Of a DNA stretch of 64,000 bases, positions 54,337 to 62,750 are shown piece after piece. Each line of letters opens with the position of its first letter. The stretch's first letter is position 1. The stretch covers positions 186,001 through 250,000 of the forward strand of contig JADJHU010000015.1 in the NCBI GenBank assembly GCA_016707425.1. The letters are read 5' to 3'. Source of the DNA: Gammaproteobacteria bacterium. GTDB taxonomy: Bacteria > Pseudomonadota > Gammaproteobacteria > Steroidobacterales > Steroidobacteraceae. Made by a program: the position numbers and the translations under genes. The notes beneath the pieces are model-generated. The model was not told where the DNA came from. It made no database searches and saw only the letters and a program-made list of their open reading frames with translations.

Positions 54337-55251
54337 TCAGGGCGACAGTGCAAAAGCAAAGCCCATCTGCGCCACATCCGGCCGCGATTTACGCAGTTCG
54401 TCCACCACCGACTTCCACGCCCTGTCATAACGCCCCCGAGCCGGCTCCGCATACACCTTGAGCAGTTCCCGTTGCTCGGATACCGTGGCCTTGCCCCATC
54501 CGGGCGCGAGCTGTTCGGGCGAGGGACAATCCCCGACGCCGTGACACCGTGACGCCAACTGTGGACTGCGCATTAACCGCAGGCCCTTCTCCTGGCCGAG
54601 CGTTCCCACATTCTTGAGGTATTCCGTTCCTGCCTTGTCGTAAAGACCCAGCTTGCGGCGCCACACCACAGTCCGTTGCCCCAGGCGCGCGATGATGGCG
54701 TCGATCATGGGTACGAGATCGCTGCGCATGGGGTGCCGCAGGTTCGCGTGGATCAGCTCGTTGGTGCTCTGGATCAGCCCGAATAGCAGGTGAGGCTCGG
54801 TAGAAGGATGCCGCCAGACCAGCTTGCCCGACTCCGGCGCGTAGATGACCGGATCGGGCAGGTCGAGTCCGCGCAACACGGAGTTGCCTCGCGCGCGCGA
54901 CGCATCCACCACGGCGACAGGTTCGTTCTTGAGAACCAGATCGCCCGTTTCCCTGAACCAGCGGACAATGCGAAAGCCACGATCGCGCGGACGATTCGGG
55001 TCGGGCCGGAAGCTGATCCCGGCATTCCACATCGCTCTGGCGAGCTTGGCAAGATCGCCCTGCTCCTCGCCGACCGGAAGTGGTGCGGGATTGCGGCGAG
55101 GCTCGGGGTTGGGCTCGATCTCTCTATAGCCGGGCGGATGGAAAGCGTATCGGCAAACAGCAAAGTTCGGCGTGCACAGCGGCACCCAGACCGGCGGTTC
55201 ATCGGCCAACAGCGCATCCGTGGCGGCCAGGATTGGCGGCAGCGAACTCAC
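54337..55251 (-). CDS. Unrecognised-domain protein, paralogue of the C-terminal half of 48066-49595
   Basis: About 304 residues, without signal peptide or membrane segment. It shares with the PH-like membrane protein the opening VWVPLCTPNF (WVPLPTPHVN there), VRWFRETGDLVLKNEPVAVVDAS, VIYAPESGKLVWRHPS and LFGLIQSTNELI, plus the following MRSDLVP segment. The two C-terminal tails differ. GTG 55251 starts immediately after the stop of the upstream gene, so the two are coupled. It is a free-standing version of the domain, which suggests the membrane and soluble forms work together. Function unknown. Confidence 0.72.
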   Translation of the reverse strand: MSSLPPILAATDALLADEPPVWVPLCTPNFAVCRYAFHPPGYREIEPNPEPRRNPAPLPVGEEQGDLAKLARAMWNAGISFRPDPNRPRDRGFRIVRWFRETGDLVLKNEPVAVVDASRARGNSVLRGLDLPDPVIYAPESGKLVWRHPSTEPHLLFGLIQSTNELIHANLRHPMRSDLVPMIDAIIARLGQRTVVWRRKLGLYDKAGTEYLKNVGTLGQEKGLRLMRSPQLASRCHGVGDCPSPEQLAPGWGKATVSEQRELLKVYAEPARGRYDRAWKSVVDELRKSRPDVAQMGFAFALSP

Positions 55252-55252
55252 G

Positions 55253-56419
55253 TCACTTGTTGATATCAGGATCGCCACCCAACTCGAAGGCCCGGTCCAT
55301 CGCCTCGACCTTCCGCTCCAGATCCTCAATCTCCTTCAGCTTCTCCGCCATGCGCATATCGACCGACTGCAATTCGACAATGGGTCTCAGTGCCGACTCG
55401 AACGAGCCGACAGGCCGGGCAGGACTGCGTGCCGGCTGGAACAGCGAAGCCCCGTTGTAGTAGATGTCGAAGTTCATCCCATCCATCGGCGCCGCACGCA
55501 TGACCGAGCGGATCAGTGCACCGGCCCGGATGTAATTGGCGGCGACGCGCTGCATCTCGCGCGCGGCGGTCTCGTCCGTGAACGCGACCACGACAATCCC
55601 GTTGTTGCGCGACCCTGCCACCGCTTCGCTGTGCAGGCTCTGCGGCGAGTAGTGCGCAAGATCGACGTAGATATCCGTGCGTGGATTGGCCGCCCTGCCG
55701 GTGGCACGGCTGCGGCTGGCGGATACGACGGGTGCCGCAGCAGGCGTCGCCGGTGGAGCGGTACGGCGAGCCGCGACGGCCGTGAGTGGCGCGCGATCGC
55801 GCATCGCCTCAGCGATCGTGTTGGTCAACCAGTCGGCCGGAACCCCGGCCAGCAGTCGGGGATGCGGTGCGAACGGCTGGTCGGCGACAGCGCGCTCCCA
55901 AAGCAGTACCAGCAACGGTTCTTCATGGGTGGTGCGGCTCAGTTCCTGGCGCTCCCGGAAGAAGCGCGTGGGCTGGAAGTGCCGGCCCCTGGCGTAGATG
56001 AAATGATCCAGGCTTTTTGTGCGGGCAAACGGCGGATGGGCGCGCGCCACAGCAGGATAAATGATCCGGTTGAAGCGGTCCGTCTCGGCGGCGGCGATCC
56101 GGCGACCGGGAACCGCCGCTCCGTTCGCGTCCGTGGCGGGAGCCGGTTCGACGGCAATGAACGCCCTGTTGTCGTTGCCCTTGTGTAACGCGATGATCGC
56201 GGCCTCCGGCGGATTCGGATTGGTGGGCTGCGGATCGTACTCGGCCAGATAGTAGATGGCGGTCTCATCGTCGAGGATCTGAACCCCATAGGCATAACCA
56301 TACGAGGCCAGCTCATCCGGCGCCGTACCAAGGCCATAGTAGGATTGCGCATGGCCGGCGCCAGCAACCGTCAGCAGTGAGGCGCACAGCGCGCCGCGTG
56401 TCCAGTGAAACGGATTCAT
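55253..56419 (-). CDS. Secreted hypothetical protein, first gene of cargo operon B
   Basis: A 388-residue protein with a signal peptide (cleavage near AGAGHAQS). Its long central region has no recognised fold, and the C terminus is a charged coiled coil (MRMAEKLKEIEDLERKVEAMDRA). ATG 56419 lies 66 bp from the 15-bp dyad at 56485-56499. The next gene begins 1 bp after its stop. A periplasmic partner for the domain protein downstream is a reasonable inference from coupling. Confidence 0.75.
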   Translation of the reverse strand: MNPFHWTRGALCASLLTVAGAGHAQSYYGLGTAPDELASYGYAYGVQILDDETAIYYLAEYDPQPTNPNPPEAAIIALHKGNDNRAFIAVEPAPATDANGAAVPGRRIAAAETDRFNRIIYPAVARAHPPFARTKSLDHFIYARGRHFQPTRFFRERQELSRTTHEEPLLVLLWERAVADQPFAPHPRLLAGVPADWLTNTIAEAMRDRAPLTAVAARRTAPPATPAAAPVVSASRSRATGRAANPRTDIYVDLAHYSPQSLHSEAVAGSRNNGIVVVAFTDETAAREMQRVAANYIRAGALIRSVMRAAPMDGMNFDIYYNGASLFQPARSPARPVGSFESALRPIVELQSVDMRMAEKLKEIEDLERKVEAMDRAFELGGDPDINK

Positions 56420-56484
56420 TCACCTGCTCCTTGCGCGTGCGCAAACCAGGACCAAATCTATCGCCTGCCGCCGACGAGAGCGAG

Positions 56485-56499
56485 TAACAATTGCCGTTA
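56485..56499 (-). promoter_or_regulatory. 15-bp dyad operator-like site (copy 2, cargo operon B)
   Basis: TAACAATTGCCGTTA, one base different from copy 1 and in the same orientation relative to its operon. The adjoining CTGCCGCCGACGAGAGCGAG resembles the flank of copy 1, suggesting a shared promoter architecture. Confidence 0.65.
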
Positions 56500-56549
56500 G
56501 AGAAGCCCTGATCGCAGGGCAGTGTCGTTGCGCAGGCGTACGCACACCC

Positions 56550-56948
56550 TCACGAGACACTTGAAGGGCCTCGCGGCGCAAGGCCCTTGTCTTCCATGTC
56601 GGAGCATAGGTCGTACAGCCTTTCCAGCACGCACCCGCTGTGCCGGTCCAAGGCCACATATCCCGCGTAGTAGACTGACTGCACATACTTGTACCAGTCC
56701 TCCCAGTCCAGGCGTATTCGCACGATATCCTGGGCGGTATCGGTGAGGGACCGGAGCTTTCCTGCGATGTCCTCGATGTCCGGTTTCGCGACAAATACGG
56801 CGGCCCTGTCCATGAATCCAGGATCGTCGTAATGATCGGCGAAGTGCTGAAGATTCGCCACGACAAGCGCCAGCGTCGGCCTATCCAGCTCGATCTCGAC
56901 GTACCGCTTGTCGCTGCTCACGACAGGACTGATTCCGGTTGATTCCAC
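56550..56948 (-). CDS. Hypothetical protein downstream of the sensor kinase
   Basis: A 132-residue soluble-looking protein with a GTG start at 56948. It has no signal peptide. The sequence has alternating helix-like stretches (LALVVANLQHFADHYDD, DIEDIAGKLRSLTDT) and an aromatic patch (WEDWYKYVQSVYYAGYVALD). It lies 15 bp after the kinase gene on the same strand and may be the third gene of the two-component operon. No family recognised. Confidence 0.6.
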   Translation of the reverse strand: MESTGISPVVSSDKRYVEIELDRPTLALVVANLQHFADHYDDPGFMDRAAVFVAKPDIEDIAGKLRSLTDTAQDIVRIRLDWEDWYKYVQSVYYAGYVALDRHSGCVLERLYDLCSDMEDKGLAPRGPSSVS

Positions 56949-56963
56949 AGATCACCCTCTACG

Positions 56964-58328
56964 TCAGGCTGCCGGTGTCGGGACGTCGGCGCGTGGAAAG
57001 CGCAGTGTCACCTCGAACCCCGGATGCGTATTGCGCAGATGGATTCTGGCGCCGTAGCGGATCGCCACGGCCTGCACGAAGCGCAGTCCGAACCCGTGCC
57101 CCGCCGCCGGCCCCTGCGAACCGGCCGCGATCAACGCCGTCAGATCCTCGCTCGACGCCCCCGGCCCTTGATCCCGTACTGAGATCGTCACCGCCTGTTC
57201 CTCCGCCCGCACGAGCACGCTGACCGTGCTACCTGGCGGCGAGTGCTTCAAGGCATTCTCGATCAGGTTCATCACCGCGCCGCGTAGATGTTCCTCGACA
57301 CCGTGTACCCTGGCGCCGGCAACACTGGATGTATCCACGATCAGTTCAACGCCGCCGGGCAACGCGGCGTCGCGATAGAGTTCAGCCGCGGCCGTGACGA
57401 ATGCCTCTGGGTCGAGCGCCCGGCTCTCGAAGCCCGAACTGCCGCCCACCTTCGCCAGCGTCAGAATCTCCCTCAGCAAACCGATCAGTCGCTCCGCAGC
57501 GCCGGCGAACCGGGGCGCGTCGTTCGCCCGCGCCTCGTCGCGCAGATATGAAAGCTCGCGGTTCAGCTCATGGGCTGCCGTCTGGCTGAAGGCATCCAGC
57601 CCCTTCACCAGCCGTTCGTTTTCCATGAGGGCCGCGTTGATGTTGCCCGCCAGCTCCGCGAGCTCATCGCCGCCCTGGACGATACTTGGCTCGATGCGCT
57701 GTTTCAGATCACCGCGACGCAGCGACTCGAACACGGCGTTGGTAGCGGCTATGCGGCGGCGGAACTGCCGTGCAGTATTGAGCGTGAGCAGCGATGCCAG
57801 GGCGAGGAAGCCAACGAGCAGCACCGTCGCCGTCGGCAGGAACCGGCGCAGCATCGCATCCACCAGTTCCAGGCGGCGCCCGACGAGCAGCAGGAAGTCA
57901 CCATCCAGCCGCGTCGCCTCCGCAACGACGCGACCGGCGCCAGCACCAGCCTGCGCGCCATCGAAGCGCAGCCGCCCTTCCACGACGGGAAGGCCTTGCG
58001 GCCAGTGCGCCAGGTTGCCGGCGACCTTGGAGCCATCATGATGCAGGATCAGGTAAAGGCTCTGCGTGGGAGCATCGCCTGGCTCGATCTCGATGCGGTA
58101 GTCGATCGCGTTGACGAAGGCCACCACCTTCAGGTCTTCCGCGCGCCGGGCCAGCACACGCAGCTCCGCGGCGATGTCCGCGCGCGCCACTCGCTCAGCC
58201 GCCTGCGTCAGAGTGAACAGGGCCGCCGCGACAAGTACGACATAGAGCAGCAGCGTCAGCAGCAGATTGACGATCAACACCCGCCGCAGCAGCGGTTGCC
58301 GCACGGCTGCTGGCACCGCTGCATTCAT
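56964..58328 (-). CDS. Sensor histidine kinase (cargo two-component system)
   Basis: A 454-residue kinase: membrane segments about 16-40 and 165-185 around a periplasmic loop of about 125 residues, a HAMP-type linker, then HisKA and HATPase domains. The phosphoacceptor is His253 in AAHELNRELS. Position H+4 is Arg257 where HisKA kinases normally have Thr or Asn needed for phosphatase activity. N box NLIENALKHSPPG, G1 RDQGPGAS and G2 GHGFGLRFVQA are intact. ATG 58328 overlaps the regulator stop. It probably senses an envelope signal. Confidence 0.93.
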   Translation of the reverse strand: MNAAVPAAVRQPLLRRVLIVNLLLTLLLYVVLVAAALFTLTQAAERVARADIAAELRVLARRAEDLKVVAFVNAIDYRIEIEPGDAPTQSLYLILHHDGSKVAGNLAHWPQGLPVVEGRLRFDGAQAGAGAGRVVAEATRLDGDFLLLVGRRLELVDAMLRRFLPTATVLLVGFLALASLLTLNTARQFRRRIAATNAVFESLRRGDLKQRIEPSIVQGGDELAELAGNINAALMENERLVKGLDAFSQTAAHELNRELSYLRDEARANDAPRFAGAAERLIGLLREILTLAKVGGSSGFESRALDPEAFVTAAAELYRDAALPGGVELIVDTSSVAGARVHGVEEHLRGAVMNLIENALKHSPPGSTVSVLVRAEEQAVTISVRDQGPGASSEDLTALIAAGSQGPAAGHGFGLRFVQAVAIRYGARIHLRNTHPGFEVTLRFPRADVPTPAA

Positions 58329-59050
58329 TCCGGCATCACGAGCCGATAGCCGAGGCGCGGACCCGTCTCCACGCGCGGCCCGTCTTCGCAGGCCGCGAGC
58401 GCCTTGCGCAGATTGGAAACTGCAACATTGATGACGTAATCGCGCGGAGCCACGCGGGCCTGCTCCGGCCAGACCAGGCGCCACAAGGCCGGCCGGCTCA
58501 CCCACTCACCCCGATGCTCAGTCAGAACCAGCAGCAACTTGAACCAGAGCGGCATCAGTTCGAGCCGGCGCCCAGCCCAAAGCGCCACCTGACTGTCCCT
58601 GCGCAGTTCGAGCCGACCCCACACGACCACCGACGGTGGCGTGCGCACGGGTGACACGCGGCGGACCAGGGCACGCAGCCTGGCCTTGAGTTCGTCCGGG
58701 TCGAAGGGTTTGTCGATATAGTCATCGGCGCCTTGGTCGAGGCCGTAGATATGATCTTCGGCGTCGGACAAGCTGCTCGCGACCAGCGTGCCGGGCGCCG
58801 CACCCTCGATGTCCCGGAACCAGGCCAGCAGGTTCAGGCCGTCCTCGCCATCTGCCAGCATACGGTCGAGGTAGATCAGGTCGATGGATTGGCGCGTCAG
58901 CAGCTCGCGCGCCGCCTGCGCGGTCTCCACGTGCAGAGGTCGCCAGCCAAGCTGCCCGATGGCGTCGGAGACCCGGCCCGCCAGGGCGCGGTCGTCCTCG
59001 ACGACGAGCACCGTCAGCTCTCGGGCCATGCCGGCCGTTTCCGTTCCCAT
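58325..59050 (-). CDS. OmpR-family response regulator (cargo two-component system)
   Basis: A 241-residue regulator. The receiver has the acidic pair in VVEDDRAL, phosphoacceptor Asp62 in LIYLDRML and the lysine in DDYIDKPFD. The C-terminal winged helix (LELMPLWFKLLLVLTEHRGE, VINVAVSNLRKAL, RVETGPRLGYRL) is OmpR/PhoB-like. A start at 59029 is also possible. It is coupled to the kinase gene. A copy of the 15-bp dyad lies about 105 bp upstream, which could mean autoregulation; the same dyad precedes the other cargo units. Confidence 0.93.
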   Translation of the reverse strand: MGTETAGMARELTVLVVEDDRALAGRVSDAIGQLGWRPLHVETAQAARELLTRQSIDLIYLDRMLADGEDGLNLLAWFRDIEGAAPGTLVASSLSDAEDHIYGLDQGADDYIDKPFDPDELKARLRALVRRVSPVRTPPSVVVWGRLELRRDSQVALWAGRRLELMPLWFKLLLVLTEHRGEWVSRPALWRLVWPEQARVAPRDYVINVAVSNLRKALAACEDGPRVETGPRLGYRLVMPE

Positions 59051-59153
59051 GCTTTTCCTGCCACAATTTTCCGCGAGAATATCGCTGAAGGACGACGGGC
59101 ACAGCGTAGCGGAACCGAGGGGTTTTCGGGACGTGCGCAGCCGTGAAGACAGC

Positions 59154-59168
59154 TAACAATTTCGGTTA
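59154..59168 (+). promoter_or_regulatory. 15-bp dyad operator-like site (copy 3)
   Basis: TAACAATTTCGGTTA, between the divergent response-regulator gene and the lipoprotein gene at 59189. It ends 20 bp before the lipoprotein ATG, partly next to its AGGAGGG ribosome-binding site, so for that gene it would lie near the transcription start. Confidence 0.6.
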
Positions 59169-59188
59169 CAGGAGGGTTTTGATACCAC

Positions 59189-59962
59189 ATGCGCGGCCAT
59201 TGCACGATGCTGGGCATCCTGGTGCTGTTGCTGGCGGGCGCCTGCACCACGACACCGAAGACGGATGCCTTGCGGAACGAAGCTCTATCGCTCCCGCAAA
59301 TGCGGCAGGCGGGGGCCGACTTTGCGCGCGCCCGCGACGCGGGCGATGCGCTGGAAATGGCACGCGCAGCGGCCGCCCGCAAGCCCTTTGATGTGCTGGT
59401 GGGCGACACGAACATTCTGACGTCCACCACGATGTTCGAGGAAGCGCGGCAGCTCGCTGCCGGCAACGACGAACTGTTGGCGAGGATCGCCGAATTGGAA
59501 GGTGGGCGAAGGGGGCCGTTCTCGAATTTGAGCGGCCTGACGGGGCCATCGCTCTCCCGCCTGTTTGCCGAACGTGGCGTACCCTTTGTTGCGATAGACG
59601 ATATTGCCGCGCTGATCGAGCGGCAGGCAGCAGATCCATCGGCCACACGCGATACGTGCCGCCCGGAGAGTTTCAGGCCATCGCTGAACCGACCGCTGAC
59701 CATCGGCGCGAAATCCTCCCTGCTGGTATGCGGCACCGTCCGCGCGAAGCTCAAGATATACGCCTACGCGGAAGGGGGAGTGGATACGAACCTGTCCCTC
59801 TGCATCATCGACGTGCGGACTGGAACGCAACTGACCTGCGCAGAACAGCGCGTTAATCCGTTCTGTGACTGGTCGCCGGAAGAAGCGGGCGAGATCATAG
59901 TCTCCGTCGGCAATCCCGGCGAGTCGGAGGTTTCGGTTGTGCTGATCGTGCAGCAGTATTGA
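59189..59962 (+). CDS. Predicted lipoprotein (cargo), divergent from the two-component system
   Basis: A 257-residue protein with a lipoprotein signal (lipobox LAGAC; an internal ATG at 59207 gives an even more compact signal). The N-terminal half is helical (LPQMRQAGADFARARDAGDALEMARAA in broken form). The C-terminal half is beta-rich with paired cysteines (SLCIIDV, TCAEQRVNPFCDW). A strong AGGAGGG precedes ATG 59189. It is a single-gene unit with the dyad in its leader. No family recognised. Confidence 0.75.
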   Translation: MRGHCTMLGILVLLLAGACTTTPKTDALRNEALSLPQMRQAGADFARARDAGDALEMARAAAARKPFDVLVGDTNILTSTTMFEEARQLAAGNDELLARIAELEGGRRGPFSNLSGLTGPSLSRLFAERGVPFVAIDDIAALIERQAADPSATRDTCRPESFRPSLNRPLTIGAKSSLLVCGTVRAKLKIYAYAEGGVDTNLSLCIIDVRTGTQLTCAEQRVNPFCDWSPEEAGEIIVSVGNPGESEVSVVLIVQQY

Positions 59963-60007
59963 ATGCGGAAACGCGAAGCTCAGGCACGGCCCTGCCGGTC
60001 ACCGCCA

Positions 60008-61957
60008 TCAGCCGACTGATGGTCCACGCGGGCGACCCATATCCCACGAGACGCTACCCCCTCGAATCGTCGCTATCATCGGCTGTCCAAGACGCTGTTC
60101 GATTACCGGCCTCCACGGTACGAGGCTGAACCCCTTGCCATCATCAAGCATCGCGTAACGTCCACTGACAAGCGCGACGCTGCGACGGTAGATGCCGGCG
60201 ACGCACTGCCCATCGGTCACTGGCCGATGCTCCAGGCCGGTTTCGGCTGCTATGTCCTGCGCGACCTTTGCCACTTCCCGTCCGCGCAGCGTTGCCAACA
60301 GGTTGCGCGCCAGGACCGTGCGCTGGCCCCGTTTCTCGGCCAGTCCCTGTTCGGCCAGGAAGTCCGCGCGCTGACGTAGCGCACCCTTTACCTCGCCACC
60401 GAACCCCAAATCGCCCAGCCCTCTGCCACCACCGATCAACTGCTGGTCGAGCCATGTGGCTCCGATTACGCGAGCCTGCCGCTCAAGGGGCAAGTGCGAT
60501 TTCAGCTCTACCACCAACCCCCCGCCCAGGCGTTGGGTGTCGTATTGGCGGCCCCGTTCGGTCAGGTCGTCGGGCACGCGCCACACACCCTCGTTCACGC
60601 GCTCCACGATACCTGCCCGCCGCAAGGCTTCCAGCCGCCGCACATGGGCAGCTACCAGCTCGCGCGGATCACGGCCGGGCACGGCCTGACCTTGGGCCAG
60701 GGCAAGGTGCTGGTCGGTTCGGTACACGCCATTAACGGCCAGCGCGGCGATGTTCCGGTCGGCCACGCGCACGTCAGCCGAGCCTCTTACCTCCACCACG
60801 GCGCCAGTCGGATACTGCTCCAGTTCGGCCCGCGGCGGCAGCGCAACGTAGTGCGCCTTGCCGTCGCTCCCGTCGATGACCAGGTAGCCTTTGTCGTGCA
60901 GCTCGTCAGCCAGCCCCTTGCCGGCTACGCGACCGACGATGGCGCGGCCGTCGCCGCCGGGCTGGAACACGACCAGTTCCCTCTGCTGACCGCTCATGGC
61001 TCGTTGCATGGTGCGGATGATGTCGCCCCGCTCGCCCATCGCCCGTAGTGAGGATTCGGCCTCGGCATGGACCGTCCACACGCCGGTTTGCCGCTCGGTT
61101 GCCAAGCCCATGCGCTGCAAGCGTTGCAGGCGACCTATCAGCACTTGCCGCTGCCGCGCCAATGGAGGGTCCGCGAAGCGTTCGACCCGCAACAGGCCGT
61201 CCTCGCCAATTTCGCGCTGCAAGGTGCGATCCAACCCCGTCCACCGCTCTTGATCGACCTCGCGCCGCATGGCGCGCTGGATCTCCAATTGGGTGCGCGG
61301 CCCGAGCCATTCGGTCGCCAGTTCCGAAGCCCGGTGACGCATCCCATCCGCGATGTAGTCACGGGCGATGATGAGGTCTTTGCCGGCGTCATCTTTGCCG
61401 CGCAGGACGACGTGGGTATGCGGGTTATCCGTGTTCCAGTGATCGACGGCCACCCATTCCAACCGGGTTCCCAGGTCGGCTTCCATGCGTGCCATCAGGT
61501 GTCGCGTGTAGGTGCGCAGGTCGTCGATATCCGCGGCATCCTCCGGGGAAACGATGAATCGGAACTGGTGACGGTCTTCCGCACTGCGCTCCCTGAACGA
61601 TTCGAGGTCAGCGCCATCGCTCGTCGGCCCGTAGGCGCGGCCTGGTCCGCCCTTGCGATCTACACCCTCGCGTTCGATGTAGCGCAGGTGCGCGGCAATC
61701 GAGCGCGGCCCAGCCTGCGCGAGATTTACCAGCCTGGTCTTGATCGTCACGCGCCGCGCGCCGGCGGTCAGCGAGCGCCCAGCGAAGCGTGCTGCGACGT
61801 GCCCCCGCCCCAGCCTGGCGCCGGGCCGCCGGCCTGCCTTTCCAGACTTCGCACCGGCCTTGCTGGTCTCGCGCAACACCTTGTTGATGAACGGATCGCC
61901 GCGCTGCTTTGGCGCACCCGGCCGGACACGGAAGCGGTCGTCGTGTTGGCGACTCAT
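60008..61957 (-). CDS. MOBP-type relaxase (VirD2/TraI-like, DUF3363 family)
   Basis: A 649-residue relaxase of the Tn4371 type. The nickase domain includes a basic N terminus, the HLRYIEREG segment whose Tyr93 is a candidate catalytic tyrosine, and the metal motif DHWNTDNPHTHVVLRG (His173, His180, His182). The C-terminal two thirds (ELRTQLEIQRAMRREVDQERWTGLD onward) match the DUF3363 relaxase extension. ATG 61957 is chosen; the frame upstream runs through the likely oriT. It cuts at oriT and leads the transferred strand. Confidence 0.93.
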   Translation of the reverse strand: MSRQHDDRFRVRPGAPKQRGDPFINKVLRETSKAGAKSGKAGRRPGARLGRGHVAARFAGRSLTAGARRVTIKTRLVNLAQAGPRSIAAHLRYIEREGVDRKGGPGRAYGPTSDGADLESFRERSAEDRHQFRFIVSPEDAADIDDLRTYTRHLMARMEADLGTRLEWVAVDHWNTDNPHTHVVLRGKDDAGKDLIIARDYIADGMRHRASELATEWLGPRTQLEIQRAMRREVDQERWTGLDRTLQREIGEDGLLRVERFADPPLARQRQVLIGRLQRLQRMGLATERQTGVWTVHAEAESSLRAMGERGDIIRTMQRAMSGQQRELVVFQPGGDGRAIVGRVAGKGLADELHDKGYLVIDGSDGKAHYVALPPRAELEQYPTGAVVEVRGSADVRVADRNIAALAVNGVYRTDQHLALAQGQAVPGRDPRELVAAHVRRLEALRRAGIVERVNEGVWRVPDDLTERGRQYDTQRLGGGLVVELKSHLPLERQARVIGATWLDQQLIGGGRGLGDLGFGGEVKGALRQRADFLAEQGLAEKRGQRTVLARNLLATLRGREVAKVAQDIAAETGLEHRPVTDGQCVAGIYRRSVALVSGRYAMLDDGKGFSLVPWRPVIEQRLGQPMIATIRGGSVSWDMGRPRGPSVG

Positions 61958-62039
61958 GAGACTGCTCCATCGGCGGTTATCACGATCCAGCGCGCGACGT
62001 ACGCGGCTTCGCCCGCGCTGGCAGTGCGTCGCGCACGTT

Positions 62040-62132
62040 CGCGGCACGCCGCCCCTCTCCGGCGCGTGCCGCGCAACCCCATTGTGCAGACTGGATTTTC
62101 GCGGGGCAGAGTGCCGCGACCTTTTATCTTGC
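62040..62132 (+). other. Probable origin of transfer (oriT) with a nic-like site
   Basis: In the 226-bp gap between traF and the relaxase gene lie a perfect 10-bp inverted repeat (CGCGGCACGC at 62040-62049, GCGTGCCGCG at 62064-62073) and a second inverted repeat CGCGG/CCGCG (62100-62118). Six bases after it comes TATCTTGCC at 62125-62133. This fits the P-type nic consensus YATCYTG/Y, which would place the nick between 62131 and 62132. Inverted repeat followed by nic next to the relaxase gene is the RP4 layout. Read by eye. Confidence 0.65.
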
Positions 62133-62183
62133 CCTGCGCTCCGGCTCGGGACTCCACCGCCAACCCGCAGCATCGGTACGCCG

Positions 62184-62750
62184 TCATCGCCGCAGCTCCG
62201 GGCGCAACGGCTGCGCAATGCCAATCACTGCCGCCGTACGCACTGGGCCGAAGTAGCGGCTGTCGAAGGAAGCAGGGTTGGTCGCACTGAGCAGGAACAG
62301 TTCGCCATCGGCGAGCTGGCGACACTGCGACCAGGACGGCAGCGGCCTGCCCCATCGGTCGGCGCGCAGCAGTTCGGCAGCCGGCGTGCCGTCGATGCGC
62401 AGTACGTTGCCGACGACGCATACATATTGAGGCGCAACAGCACCCACACGCTTGAGCAGCGGAACGTGCGCCGGCAGGTAGCCGCGCTGCGCAGCCAGCG
62501 CAGCAGCGTCTGCCGGCAACGTGGCGAGTACGATGCTGCCAACCGGCAACGCATCGGGTCGGGCAGGTGCCGGAGTAATGCGATACCAGCCGACCGGCAC
62601 GCTGTCGGAAGGGTTGTAGACCAGACGCACAGCCGGTCGCCCAACGGCGGCCCAGGTAATCGCCGCGAGGCCGCAGGCCGAGAGCGCCGCCAATACGAGG
62701 CGAGCGCGCCAGCGCGAGCGAGGGGACGCAGTGGATGCTGTCGCGCTCAT
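62184..62750 (-). CDS. traF: TraF-type signal peptidase (pilin-processing, family S26)
   Basis: A 188-residue protein with one N-terminal membrane segment (residues about 17-36). The catalytic serine is in YNPSDSVPVGWYRI, and the lysine in PLLKRVGA. TraF proteases in IncP systems cleave and cyclise the TrbC pilin, present at 42207-42560. ATG 62750 overlaps the stop of the small gene upstream. Position between parA and the relaxase is typical of Tn4371-like elements. Confidence 0.92.
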   Translation of the reverse strand: MSATASTASPRSRWRARLVLAALSACGLAAITWAAVGRPAVRLVYNPSDSVPVGWYRITPAPARPDALPVGSIVLATLPADAAALAAQRGYLPAHVPLLKRVGAVAPQYVCVVGNVLRIDGTPAAELLRADRWGRPLPSWSQCRQLADGELFLLSATNPASFDSRYFGPVRTAAVIGIAQPLRPELRR

